From NCBI GenBank assembly GCA_036245805.1, contig BTRK01000004.1:26514541-26578540 (forward strand): a stretch of DNA of 64,000 bases, read 5' to 3'. Source of the DNA: Pristionchus mayeri. Its lineage: Eukaryota > Nematoda > Chromadorea > Rhabditida > Neodiplogasteridae. Position 1 is the stretch's first letter; each line of letters begins with the position of its first letter. Shown piece by piece: positions 54,001 through 64,000 of the stretch. The notes under the pieces are model-generated. The model was not told where the DNA came from and ran no database searches. It worked only from the letters and a program-made list of their open reading frames with translations. The position numbers and the translations under genes are program-made.

Positions 54001-57000
54001 AACGAATGAATTGAGCATTATTGGCCCATCATATATTTCGTGCGGTGCGGAACGTAGTGGCGCTACAAAAGTAGGTATAGCAAAAAAGTGCCTACTTATA
54101 ATTCCATACATAGCATACGAAAAATTATCGTGTGAACAAGGCGCATCTTACTGTGTCACTCTCGCCTTTGGCCCGAACCTTATGTTCGAGATCCTAATTT
54201 TTACTTAATTAGCATATTATGAAAAAATGATAATTAAAATTTCAAAATTCTTCTTACCGGCTTATTTCAACACAGTCCAAATTTCATGCATTTTCGTCAA
54301 TCGGTTAACGAGTTATGGATAGAGCGGTGTATGCAGCCTACATGCAGCCTGGCTCAACCGATCGAGTTGGCGCAAAATGAAGTTGACAATCATGATAAGC
54401 ACCCTCAATAACCCCTGTTCACAAGTTTTCGTAAATTCGATGTCCCATACCTTGTTTGATCCTTACGTAACCGGCGTCATATAACTTGCCTGAAGGCGAT
54501 GCTCTGAATACCGCAAACCATTCATTTTAAAGCCCTCGACTTCTACTTTCTGCTCCTTGAATTTCGTTTGCGTCTTTGCCTATGATTTTTAGAAAAGTTG
54601 CCCTGAATATAACATTGTTCAAAGTAATTTTCATGAGTTCTAGTTTGTATACATCGATAGAGCTCAAAAAGTTAGTGGGGGTCTCTCAGAGGACGATTTT
54701 TGCTCAAAGTGAAGGGGAACGAATATAATCAAGGTTAAAGGTGGGAACCAGAACCAACGACCCGGTACCAGGGCCTTCAGAATGATCGCATGCAAATGAG
54801 AAGTTGGTAGTATGTTTAGGAATGCCATAGAAGTTCAAAACGGAAGAAAACCCGATTTAGGAAATTTCACCTAATCCGGCATTCAGTTCGATCCTTACGT
54901 GAGAGGCGTGATATGACGCCGTACTCCTAAGAATCGAACAAACATTGGAACACCAATTTTTCAATAATGTGAAATCCGGGGTACTTTTTCATGCTGATGA
55001 CGATGGCCGACTTCATTTTTCACAATTGACCCTCAATGAAGCACTATTTCACCCTTTGAAATAGCCAAATTTTTGATTTATTTGATTGAACGAGAGTAGA
55101 AGTAGCTTTAAAAATCTGAAAATTGTTTTCACGGGGAGTTTTTTCATGCTCTACACGATGGTATGGTCAAAAGCATCGTTTGAAAATTCCTTCATTGGTT
55201 TACGGATAATATTCATCGCTAAAGCTCAAAAGTAGAAGCCGCCATTTGGTGTGCACGTAGTTTTCCTAGTAAGTAGGCTGTTTTCCGATTTTTGGACAAT
55301 TTGAAGTAAAGGGTTTTTAGTTATGCCCCTTTCAATTTTACGATTTCAAAAACTCCTCATGTCGCCCTTATTAGTCAACGACCAAGAGAACGCACTTGCT
55401 CTGCCACCTCAACATACTCGATGGCACAATTGGTTGTGCATCGAACTCTCATGCAGCGAGTCGCTGGTTCAATCCCCGTTTGTGCAAAATTTTGCCATTT
55501 TTCTTTGTTTATCCAATAGTATCTTTAATTCTCTACCATTCATTATTTTTCCTCAAAAATTTAAAAAAAAACTTGAAAATTAAGCCCAGAAACCAATGCA
55601 AAAGTTGTTCTCCGTTGGGGATTGAACCAGCGACTGCATGAGAGTAAGATGCACAACCAATTGCGCCATCGAGTATGTTGAGGTGGCAGGGCAAGTGCGC
55701 TCTCTTGGTCGTTGACTAATAAGAGCAACATTAGGAGTTTTTGAAATAGTAAAATTAAAAGGGGCATAACTAAAAACCAGAGATGAAAAGGGTACCGCCG
55801 GATTCATGGCCGAGTGGTATGAGGCGCTTTCATTTATGGAACATGGTAGGAAACGTGAGGTCTGGTTCGAATCCTACCGTATATAAACACGTTTGCTAAG
55901 CTTAGAGGAACGTCTGGTTAACTTTTCAAAATTGGGCAAATGTTGCAAAAGGAATTGCACCTGGTGGGATTCGAACCACCGCCGGCGAATCATACCATGT
56001 CACATAGATGCAAGCGCCTTAGACTACTAGGCCATGAACTGGAAAGTCGTTCCAGCACATGTATTTCATCTCTGCTAAAAACCCTTTACTTCAAATTGTC
56101 CAAAAATCGGAATACAGCCTACTTATTAGGAAAACTACGTGCTCACCAAATGGCGGCTTCTACTTTTGAGTTTTAGCGATGAATATTATCCGTAAACCAA
56201 TGAAGGAATTTTCAAGCGATGCTTTAGACCATACTATCGTGTATAGAATGAAAAACGACTCCGGAAAAACAATTTTCACATTTTTGAAGCCACTTCTACT
56301 CGCGATCAATCAAATAAACCAAAAAATTCGCGATTTTAAAGGGTGAAATAGTGCTTCATTAAGGGTCAGTCATGCAAAATGAAGTCGACCATCGTCATCA
56401 GCATGAAAAAGTACCCCGGATTCCACATTATTGAAAAATTGGTGTTCCAGATCCTCCGTAAATTGTCTAAGTCTTACGAATACGGCGTCATATAACCCCA
56501 AATAGCAAAATTGCAGCGATTCGATATTTTTTTAACCTGTGCAAAATCTACCCAGATTTGTCCTATTCTTACGCAAACGGGCTCATATACTGACCTTGGC
56601 CTTCTGTCTGCAGATGTCTCTCATCATCTTCATCGCTCTGAATTCGGCCTCTTCGTCTTCGATCGGGAAGGGAACCTGGTACGTCGTTCCTCCTGCACAA
56701 AATAGTCAAAGAATAATTACGATATTTTATTAACTTAACGAGTTTTTTCCAGCTGTTGAAATGATTGTACGGATCAGATCAAAATATGGATAAATAGAAT
56801 TCATTATAATTCCGTGAAGAAGGTAAAATTACGCATTTCAATAAATTATTCAATTAAACTGGCCAACCTCTGGTGACTCCTTGCAGCTTCATCAGTGGTT
56901 TGCAGTTACGGATCCCCTCTTCTGCGATTTTGAAAGCACTTAGTTCGATTTTGGACTGAAAAAAGGTCTCTGTTTGTTCATATGAACCTAAACAACGTTT

Positions 57001-57578
57001 CTTAACGCGACGAATAAGTTCGTCCTATAATACGAAGCACTAATATGTGTTCTTAATCTCAACAGCATATGCCCAGAAGAAAGAGTGACCTTCTCATCCT
57101 CGGGCGCCTTCAGCCACGTCTGGTATTGCTTCCTCTTAATGATTTCCAATGCACCCAAGATATTCTTGCGAGACATTTCCTCAAAGTATCAGCTCGTAGT
57201 ACGCTAAACAATAGTGATGCCTGCAATGGTCGTACTAACCTTTCTCCCTTCTGTCATGCAGACACGAACGAGCTTGTCCACCACATGATTCCTGTAGAAA
57301 GTGGGAGTCTGGTCCGTCTTGAGGGCCTTTATGAAGAGGAAGTTACGCTCGTCGTCCGCACTCAGAGGTTTCTTCAGCTAAAAATCAAAATTGGATATTT
57401 TTAATATTGTCAAAATACCTATAATTTAGTTTATACATACGTATGCATGAAACGGAGAAGCTACCAATTGTGTTACCTCTTTTTTATCCGTGATAGGTTC
57501 TCTGAAAACCTTCGCGTCGTAACGTGACGAACTTGGCACGGAAGTGCTAATGAGCCGAGCAGAAGTTCGTATAATCAT
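51025..57578 (-). CDS. mrps-7: Mitochondrial ribosomal protein S7 (uS7m)
   Basis: Small-subunit mitoribosome protein, binds 12S/16S-like rRNA 3' domain in the matrix. Exons on the minus strand: start at 57578 with a basic N-terminus (MIIRTSARLISTSVPSSSRY) typical of a mitochondrial targeting peptide; about 57390-57240 (KKPLSADDERNFLFIKALK); about 57175-57080 (RKNILGALEIIKRKQYQTWL); about 56955-56870 (IRNCKPLMKLQGVTR); 56595-56692 (GGTTYQVPFPIEDEEAEFRA, the S7 signature region); and 51025-51165 (HGETFFKDAMAAELM... HKTCEANRAYAHYRG). The last exon matches the family ending HK-AEANRA-AHYRW, with Gly for Trp before the stop. A 5.4 kb intron full of nested transposons separates the last two exons. 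The start at 57578 is preferred over an in-frame ATG at 57626 because it begins the targeting peptide. Confidence 0.9.
51473..51632. mobile_element. 160 bp MITE in MRPS7 intron
   Basis: Ends TGAGAAAAACGTGCCGC and the exact complement GCGGCACGTTTTTCTCA. The interior is only partly palindromic (cagaat/attctc). Confidence 0.7.
52225..52790. repeat. Inverted repeat with about 360 bp loop
   Basis: The arm 52225-52335 (cagacgccgtgacgtcgaaa, ttcgcatatctgaattccg) is inverted at 52690-52790. Probably the remains of an older palindrome inside the outer element. Confidence 0.75.
53241..53533. mobile_element. MITE nested in palindrome B
   Basis: About 290 bp inverted repeat. Ends TATAGCTTTGAAGTTTCGAG and the near complement; inner arms ggtcgaccatcgat and its complement. 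The right arm of palindrome B runs through the corresponding site without this insert. Confidence 0.78.
53531..54482. mobile_element. Nested palindrome D (ATATGACGCYGGTTGC ends)
   Basis: Left end ATATGACGCTGGTTGCCTAA followed by gaatcgaac; the right end is the inverted relative (cttacgtaaccggcgtcatat) at 54482. The arms carry aacaggggttattgagggtg and its complement. It lies at the centre of palindrome B and hosts the MITE at 53844-54179. Confidence 0.78.
53844..54179. mobile_element. Innermost MITE (GGTTCGGGCC ends)
   Basis: 336 bp, ends GGTTCGGGCCAAAAGAGAG and the near complement. Inner arms are aagtaggcacttttttgct and its complement. The loop is near 53990-54040. It sits at the centre of palindrome D. 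Confidence 0.82.
55416..55483 (+). other. tRNA-like sequence (degenerate)
   Basis: A-box-like TGGCACAATTGGTTGTGC and B-box-like GCTGGTTCAATCCCC at tRNA spacing. The acceptor ends do not pair well and the anticodon loop is not canonical, so this is a tRNA-derived element, not a functional gene. Confidence 0.6.
55609..55675 (-). other. tRNA-like sequence (inverted partner)
   Basis: Minus strand reads TGGCGCAATTGGTTGTGC ... GCTGGTTCAATCCCC, the inverted counterpart of 55416-55483 with several differences. The same A-box and B-box elements are present. Confidence 0.6.
55798..55882 (+). other. tRNA-like sequence, Ser/Leu type (degenerate)
   Basis: ATGGCCGAGTGGTATGAGGCG matches the D-arm/A-box of class II tRNAs (Ser/Leu), and GGTTCGAATCC is a perfect B box. 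The acceptor stem is not convincing. Confidence 0.6.
55953..56045 (-). other. tRNA-like sequence, Ser/Leu type (inverted partner)
   Basis: Minus strand reads ATGGCCTAGTAGTCTAAGGCG, a variable-arm-like stretch, and GTGGTTCGAATCCCACC with a fully paired T arm. It is the better preserved of the pair. The weak acceptor and anticodon stems argue against a working tRNA. Confidence 0.6.
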
Positions 57579-58069
57579 TGCTGTAGCACGAGAATTAGTC
57601 GCTTGACAACGGATATAAGGATACAAAAAATGAGATGTAGACGGAAATGGATTTTCTCTGCACTGATTAGATACTACATGTTAATGTGTGTGGATTCGAA
57701 CAGGAACGAAGACAATATAAATTAGCGAAGTGAGACGAAAAAATCGATTAATTGTGAAATTATTTTTTTTCTGGCTAAGCCGGAAAATGTTATGTGGCCC
57801 CTTTGAGGTGCATCAGTGGTGTGCTTCTATCGAAGCATGATTTTTTTGTTTTTCTATTTATTTTCTATTGATTAAGTCCGCAGGGTTCGAGCATCTTTTG
57901 AAGTCCTTTTTCACCCCCTTCAAATACTAAAGGGAAGATCATTGGCTGTATATGTTCATGCAACATTCTGCTTAGAAATTAGTAGACAATAGCTCTTTTC
58001 CTCATTAAGTAAAACCTATTCGTCAGCGATTGTATTGATTGCGTTGTCAGCTTATTATTTGTTTTGTAG
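57579..58069. promoter_or_regulatory. Divergent MRPS7/ATG3 intergenic region
   Basis: About 490 bp between the start codons of two divergent genes, so it must hold both promoters or one shared promoter. A splice acceptor tttgtag ends immediately before the ATG3 ATG. No specific factor site can be named. Confidence 0.55.
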
Positions 58070-60397
58070 ATGGATCAACTGATCAACAATATGAAGAGCA
58101 CTGCGCTGAGCGTGGGTGAGATGTTGACTCCCGTGTTGAAGGAGAGCAAGTTCCGCGAGACAGGAGTACTAACTCCAGCTGGTTAGTCATTTCGATCCAA
58201 GGGAATCTCCAATATACTCTCTCTCCTTCTAGAATTCGTCGCAGCTGGTGATCATCTCGTTCACCATTGCCCCACTTGGTCGTGGGCTAAAGCTGACCCC
58301 AAGCTGTACGTTCCACAAGGTTACATTATGCCACGTGGATGGAAATGACCTCACTCTCCCTCCTGGTTTTATTTCCATATTTGAGAGTCCGCAGTTATCT
58401 ACCCGAAGATAAGCAGTTCCTGATCACTCGTAACGTGCCCTGCCACAAGAGATGTCTCCAGATGGAGTACGATCCCACGCAGGTATATCATGTGCTACAT
58501 TCTGCTGTTCTACACATTACTGCAAACTTATACTGATAATGATCTACTTGTTTCAGTTTTTCCCCTTTAAAGGTGCTCTTTTTGATGGCAAATGATCTAA
58601 TCTGATCTTCGCATGAAATTCCATGAGGGTAGATTCGATAACGTCGTTCTTCAGGAGAAGGTGCTTTCGGGTAATGAAGTTGGTGCAGAAGACGGATTCG
58701 CTGGTGATGAGGACAGTGGATGGGTACGTTATTTCTTTATCTATTTAATGGATTGAATGTTAATTTTAATTTTTAGCCTCTTTTTTTATTGCGCAAAAGT
58801 TTATCAGTAATAATAATCGCACAATAACGCTTCTTCATTTCTTCTACATTACTCGTTATTGATTGATCAGAACATATAAGCACGAGGCATTAAATTTCTG
58901 CAAAGTCGCACTGGAATTAATATATGTCGATTAATTTCTTCTCAGACTTGCTGGGGTTCATTAGAGTACAGATTTGAAGAGCTTTCCATTGCACAATCTC
59001 ACGTGTCAAGAACGCACGTATCCGGAATGCATAGATGATCAAATTTATAACTTTCTATGTAATTCTAATTCCATCTGGGATCAATAACTATTAGTAGTAG
59101 CTTAATTGCCGAATGTTTAAAGCTGCTGAAATATAGGTTGCGGAATTTTGATGCCTCCATGATCAGTTAGTAATAGAATATGGTGAAGATAATGTAAACG
59201 AAGGAGTGATGGACGATGTTGATAAGTGAGATACTTGTTGCAAGGGTGAGTATCTACAGGTAGACACGCATCACTTTGCGAGTGCAGTGCCAGTAAAGAC
59301 ACTCGAGGAAGTGAAGGAGATGGAGGAGGGAAGGGGGAAGGAAGACGAGGCAGAGGTACACTTACCTTCTCCATCCCTTTCATCCAGTCCATCACAGGAA
59401 GAAGCACTGGACCTAGATGATCTCGTCGATTCTGGAGCTCTCGAAGATGACGACCCTGGGAGATTCGTAGTGAAGACTGAGAAGACGATGGAGAAAAGCG
59501 AAGTCAGTCATTTATTAATCTGCCCACCTTCCAAGTTCCAGAGTGCAAGACGAATTATTTTATGAAATAAGTATTATGGGGGAAAACCAGACAATATATA
59601 CTAGGACTGAAATTATACATTAGTTCCTTCTTAAAATATTTGTTGTGTGTTTAAATAAGAGAGAAACACAATGTACGGGAATGGAAGGAGTAATTCATAG
59701 ATTGATCACAATTATGGTTGACTATGCAGGTAGAGAAACCGCGAACGTACGATCTCCACATCACGTACGACAAATACTACCAAGTGAGTCGTGTCTATTC
59801 TGAATGGAGGGACTTGAATGGAATACGGAGTAGTGGACTGCTTGCTCAGGAATAGTTCCTATGTGGTTGTAGGTTCCTCGTCTGTGGCTGACTGGATACA
59901 ACGAGCGTCGTCTTCCCCTCACCGTCGACCAGATGAATGAGGTAAATTGACGGATTAGTAACCAATGGCTGATTTGTATCTGTCTTCCCCTCTGGTTCAT
60001 GGTCTCTCCTCTCAGGACTTCTCTGCCGATCACGCGAATAAGACGATCACAATGGAGACTCATCCCCATCTGGATGTTCCTCCCATCGCCAGTGTCCATC
60101 CATGCAGACATGCAGAGGTACGAGGAGTAGAGAGAGAGGAGAGAGGGAGAGGGAGAGAGAGACCCCATTGCAGACGATGAAACGACTGATGGACCAGTTG
60201 GCGGAGAATGGGAAGGAACTCACCGTCGAACAGTATCTACTCATCTTCCTCAAGTTTGTGCAGGTAAGAGATACATGTGATTAAGATACATTTCATAAAT
60301 ATCTTACTTGTCCATATGTAATAATTTGCTATATCATGTGCTTTAGGCGATCATTCCGACTATTGAATACGATTACACGAGAAGCATCCAGCTGTGA
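58070..60397 (+). CDS. atg-3: Autophagy E2-like enzyme ATG3
   Basis: ATG3 transfers ATG8/LC3 from its cysteine to phosphatidylethanolamine during autophagosome formation. The start at 58070 follows an acceptor tttgtag directly, consistent with trans-splicing. N-terminus [20 protein letters not shown], then [40 protein letters not shown] (about 58394-58453), an acidic variable region, [13 protein letters not shown] (about 59743-59781), [20 protein letters not shown], and the catalytic HPCRHAE exon (60016-60117) with the active-site Cys. The C-terminus is [20 protein letters not shown], stop TGA 60395-60397. About nine or ten exons, all joining in frame. All family landmarks are intact. The middle acidic exon near 59288-59505 may contain an extra small intron. 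Confidence 0.94.
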
Positions 60398-61089
60398 ATG
60401 ATTTACCCTGGAATCGATTGTGAACGACGATATGGATTAAGGATTCGAGTTTTGCCTTCTGGTCACTTTTTGTTCGATTTCGGACCTTCTGTTGAGTTTG
60501 GGATTAGAGTATCTCGATATCTCCGACTGTATGATATAGTACACTGGTATCTCAGTGTACTCACTCATCTGTACATCGTATTTGTATTTTTTTCCACGTT
60601 GAATAGTCTGTAAAAATGGAGATTTTTCGCTTTCAGCTCCGACATGCCATTTCATGAAAAAAACGCATGTGACAATTTTGCATTATACTTTTTTTCTTGC
60701 TATTAATTGCTAAGTAATCGGATTTTGTATTACTATGTACAGATAAATTTACAACGATCTTTCTATTTTTGATAAGTTGAATGGACAAAATATGCAAGTG
60801 TATACAGGATAGTGGGATTGATTGATCAGGTAGAGCCATTGGAAAAGAAGAGAGAGAGAGTCGGGATGAATGGGGGGAGGGCAGCTAGCTCCTCCCATTC
60901 CTTCCTTCGTTTTATCCAGCTCTTAACTGGGGATTGGATCAATCAATGGACAAGCCACTCCCGACCTCCATTCCTCTATCCAGAGTGAGACATTCTGAAA
61001 TCCACATCCACATATCACTTTTCCCGTAATTCCAAAACGTGTCTACCCACGACACTTTGTTTGAATGTAAGTCTCCCTTTGCCTTGCAG
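60398..61089. other. 3' flank of ATG3 and upstream of the DUF229 gene
   Basis: No separate gene seen. The DUF229 gene's first exon probably lies near 61035-61067, ending tttgaat before a gtaagt donor, but no ATG could be assigned. Confidence 0.4.
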
Positions 61090-63993
61090 GTTCTCCTCAT
61101 AATCAGTGTCATCTTCATCTCTTCTGCTCTCCTCACTTGGCAGTTGACTTTCTCAGCAGGGAAACCATCCACTGACTTCCCCTATTCCACACTATGTCAG
61201 GCATTTATTGCCCATTCTCAACCACCATAAGAATTATCATAGTAGTAACGAATTGAAATCTCAGTTGCCAATGAGATATTCAGATCGACAGTCCGAGGTC
61301 ACTTGTAAATTCCCCAAGTTCTCTCCCTTCTTCCCTCCACTCAATACTTCATTCGCTCGGTTTCCTTCCGTAGTCTTCTTCTTTCGAATGGGGATTGCAG
61401 TGAGATCGAGTGTCCCTCCCTCCATCCTTCCTTCGCTTCTCTTCATGCTGGCATCCTCACCCTTGCTGCCCCCCTTTCTCCACTCCGAGATTACTCCTCT
61501 TCCAAGTGAGACCCCCCCCCCCCCTCCCCCCCCTCTTCCCTCCCACTTTCAGATGCACATATTCAGTCCTTTCTTCTCATCCCTCCAATGGCTTCCTTCT
61601 CCATCCAGCCATCGATGTCAGTTATTTCATGTCTGTTACTTTCCATTCCGGTCTAAGAGAGGCCATCGAATGGACTACCCAACAGTCTCTCTTTTGCCCA
61701 GAGCGAAGATTGTGAGGAATGAATGAGAAAAGAGAAAAAGAGTGATTGGACCAATAAGCAAAAGGAAAAGAGAACATGATTTGAAAAGGGAAAGGATCGA
61801 GAGTGGATGCGAGAGTGTAACTATTGCATCACTTAGATTCGACTGGATAGGGGAATATCGAGACTCCGATTCTCTTTCTAGATTGAATTGAACACTCGAA
61901 GTGTAGTGCGGGACGAGGAATTCGTAGTGAGATGCACCAATTCGAGTGGAGATCTCATCTACGAAGAAGCTTTCGTCAATTTAAAGGTCACTCTCGAGGT
62001 GAGTCATCAGACAATCATCTCAATCCTGAGTATTCCTTTTGAGAACTCTCGCCTATCTCATGAAGATCCGATGGGGAATGGCATGAAGAGGAGTTCTGAG
62101 GTATGGTCACGTCTCCCCTCAGGAATCCCCCTTCCCTTACATTCTTCCTTCTTCAGTCTTCTCCTTCTCTTTCGATTCTCCTTCTCGATTCGATCTCTCG
62201 TTCTCAATTCGCTCGTCAATTCCCTCGTTCATTGAAAGTGATGACTCAGAACGACTTCTTCGTCCCCAGTAGATACTCCCAAGTAACACTCAATGATTCA
62301 TACCTAGATTTAGAAGATTAATTTTGTCAGTATTTCACATCTCCTGAAGTGAACATCGATTATCTGTTGAATGGTGAGGAGAGGGAGAGTCTACTTGACA
62401 TAATGAGTGGTAGGTCATTCCTTCCCTCTCGCATCCTCTCACTTCATCATCTAGGTCGTGGATGTCTCTCCTTCCTTAACGAGGAGCCCCAATCTGGGAA
62501 GGACTTCTCCTCTCTTTTCTCTTCCTCTTCTCATCCCAATGTCTCCATTCGTCCTTTCCATATCTTCAACAAACAAAATCAACAGAATGAACACTGTCTC
62601 TCGAATGGAAAGGTCAGATCTCATTTGGGATCTCGAAATAGTCTATCCGTCTCTTTGCAGTCTCGATTCGGTTCAGTTCTTTCTCCACTCGTTGATTTCT
62701 CCTCTTCTTTCTCTTCATCGTGCCATTTCTCCTTCTCTCGTCTTCGATCTCCCTCCGATCCTTCTCTCCTCTCCTCTATGGATGACCATATCAGGTAATC
62801 ACTCCCATCACTAGTCTTCATCATCTTCTTCAGTGAGATTCTCCATCGATTCCTCTCTTCTCCGGCATCAGAACGAACTTCTCTCTTCATTCTTTCTCCC
62901 ACTGGAACTAAAGGTGTCTCTCTAGACAGTCCTCATCAAATGGTTGTATCATTGAGGGGTTGGATTGGCAGGGGAAGTAGAGGGGAAGAGTCCAATGATG
63001 GCAGCCTGGTTCCCTCTCTCATTCAGGTAAGTGACGCTAAATAATTGAATTGAATGATAATGGATATTTAGGAAGACTCGCAACCCTCACTACTCTGCCT
63101 TTTCATACAACATGGACAAGTGAGTCTGTGATTGATGAATAGAGAATGCATTCATTCAATAATTGTCCCTTCCCCATTCTTTCCCTTCTTCAGATTGTTC
63201 ACTACTCGAGATTTACGTGAGACTCTCCGTCAAATCGCCAGTGGATCTTATGAAGAGAAGATTCCTAGAATCGACTACGATTTGGAACAAAGCGAGGCGA
63301 GTGATCCTTCCCCCTCCATTCTCCCCACCTCACCTCTCCTCTTCAGACCACTTCTCTCCTCAATGAGATTCTTCCCGAGTTCCGCAATTGTTCTACTCTC
63401 AATGTGCCAGAGGAGAATTGTCTGTGCATGGGGACTGATGAGAGGAGGAACGAAACAGTTCGAGAGTAGTGGAGAGAGAGAGTCCTTCCCTTCACTTCCA
63501 ACCCTTGAGAGACAAGATCCTCTTCAATCGAGTCTTCGATCTCCTCTCTTCTCGTCTACTCAAAGAACCGTGTGTTAATTCAACAGAGATAAGGAAGAAT
63601 GGTCACTTTGTGGAGACCCGTCAGATGAATTCCACTATCTACGGACCACAAGGGTAAGGTTCACGGCCAGAAATATTCTCTCAGTTAGAATTGATTTTGA
63701 GCGATGAAATAGAATGGTTGGTCATTCGATTCTACGCCAAACTGGTGGAGAGTGTTCATGCTTCCTCTCCGTTCATCACAATCGAAGGAACAGTGAGTCT
63801 CTCCTTCCTCTTCTCTTTCCAATCTATTCTCAGGTCCGTCATTCCATCTCCTCTTCTCTTCTCGAATTCGTCGATATGAGTATTCTCTATGCATATGAAT
63901 GTCTCTCAGTGAAGGTTGAATCAATGTGTTCGATGTGTTACTCAAATGGCCCTCCCATCACTTCAATCGATGGACCCTCCAATGGATTCCTCT
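61090..63993 (+). CDS. DUF229 family protein (sulfatase/alkaline-phosphatase fold), 3' partial
   Basis: The first visible exon (from 61090) encodes a signal anchor, VLLIISVIFISSALLTW. The exon at about 61882-61986 reads VRDEEFVVRCTNSSGDLIYE. The exon around 62175-62300 has LDSISRSQFARQFPRSLKVM, the DUF229 hallmark DSxSRxxFxRxxP. Later exons give PMMAAWFPLSFRKTRNPHYS, LFTTRDLRETLRQIASGSYE and FRNCSTLNVPEENCLCMG, which match the C-terminal order of DUF229 proteins (PMxxxxFPxxFR, LxTxxDLxxTL, RxCxxxxxPxxxCxC). The family is expanded in nematodes; substrate unknown, likely secretory pathway or cell surface. The part expected to hold the metal-binding SDHG motif was not resolved. Further exons run to the window edge. 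Confidence 0.75.
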
Positions 63994-64000
63994 CCGATCT

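Larger units (their letters stand above)
52798..54914. mobile_element. Nested palindrome B (ATATCACGCCTCTCACCTAA ends)
   Basis: The left end ATATCACGCCTCTCACCTAA followed by gaatcgaac is inverted at the right end, 54914. Arms share ccctggtaccgggtcgttgg (52950) and its complement (about 54760), and the block gcatcgccttcaggcaagtt. The arms are interrupted asymmetrically by the elements at 53241-53533 and 53531-54482. Confidence 0.8.
55311..55778. mobile_element. Palindromic element with paired tRNA-like sequences (H)
   Basis: Inverted repeat with ends around ttatgcccctttcaatttta (55321) and the complement (55769), and flanks gtttttag/ctaaaaac that also pair. Each arm contains a tRNA-like module. 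Short ORFs in both directions are mirror translations, not genes. Confidence 0.8.
55779..56074. mobile_element. Palindromic element with paired class-II tRNA-like sequences (I)
   Basis: Flanked by cagagatgaaa (55779) and its complement tttcatctctg (to 56074). Both halves hold a tRNA-like module pointing inward. It is adjacent to the previous tRNA-like palindrome. Confidence 0.7.
54911..56493. mobile_element. Nested palindrome C (ATATGACGCCGTACTCCTAA ends)
   Basis: The left end ATATGACGCCGTACTCCTAA shares its first four bases with the right end of palindrome B. The right end ttacgaatacggcgtcatat finishes at 56493. Arms 54911-55310 and 56075-56493 match (aacaccaatttttcaataat; catcgctaaagctcaaaagt). 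The centre is filled by two tRNA-like palindromes. Confidence 0.8.
52128..56587. mobile_element. Outer element of a transposon nest (TATGAGCCCGTTTTCG ends)
   Basis: The left end TATGAGCCCGTTTTCGTAAG and the right end, inverted (TATGAGCCCGTTTGCGTAAG), differ by one base. TA flanks at 52126-52127 and 56588-56589. Sequence just inside both ends is still alignable (aaaaaa, ctgcaa, atttgg). The 4.46 kb interior is filled by at least four later elements. The right end lies only 7 bp from the 5' splice site of the MRPS7 intron. Confidence 0.7.

Noticed and set aside
55416..56045. Four genuine tRNA genes
   Set aside because: A and B boxes are present, but acceptor stems and anticodon arms do not fold convincingly, and they lie inside nested palindromic elements.
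37618..56587. CRISPR-like or satellite array
   Set aside because: Repeats are inverted pairs of different elements with their own target duplications, not regularly spaced direct repeats.

Overview
The window reads as nematode nuclear DNA. Genes are split by many short GT-AG introns. One gene pair has operon-like spacing, with a poly(A) signal followed about 100 bp later by a splice acceptor at the next ATG. One gene belongs to the DUF229 family, which is expanded in nematodes. The species cannot be named from sequence alone. A 500-N scaffold gap lies at 8501-9000.

Layout, left to right. 114-961: 3' part of an eIF1A gene (+). 1204-2576: a long palindromic, TA-flanked transposon. 3956-8416: a Pro/Ser/Tyr-rich repeat gene (+) that runs toward the gap. 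9001-13169: no recognisable gene. 13170-18815: a complete long-chain acyl-CoA synthetase gene (+). 19647-25211: a 5.6 kb element with mariner-like termini and a TA duplication; it carries a decayed PRMT1-type arginine methyltransferase gene, most of it repeated as a 1.7 kb near-perfect inverted copy. 25638-29125 (-): a RING/TRIM-like protein. 31621-35547 (-): a neuropeptide-type 7TM receptor. 36063-50846 (-): the SNARE VTI1. 51025-57578 (-): mitochondrial ribosomal protein S7. 58070-60397 (+): ATG3, divergent from the MRPS7 gene. 61090 to the window end (+): a DUF229 sulfatase-fold protein.

The VTI1 and MRPS7 genes have tiny exons separated by introns of up to about 7 kb. The large introns are made mostly of palindromic transposons: TA-flanked fold-back elements, a hAT-type MITE with an 8 bp duplication, a LINE inserted into one palindrome arm, and in the MRPS7 intron at least three nested levels of related elements. 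Two of the innermost palindromes carry degenerate tRNA-like sequences in head-to-head orientation.

The housekeeping genes cover translation, mitochondrial translation, vesicle fusion, autophagy and lipid activation. They do not form one pathway. The only linkage that looks functional is the candidate operon MRPS7-VTI1 and the divergent MRPS7/ATG3 promoter. The most unusual content is the gene-capturing fold-back element at 19.6-25.2 kb and the transposon nest at 52.1-56.6 kb.
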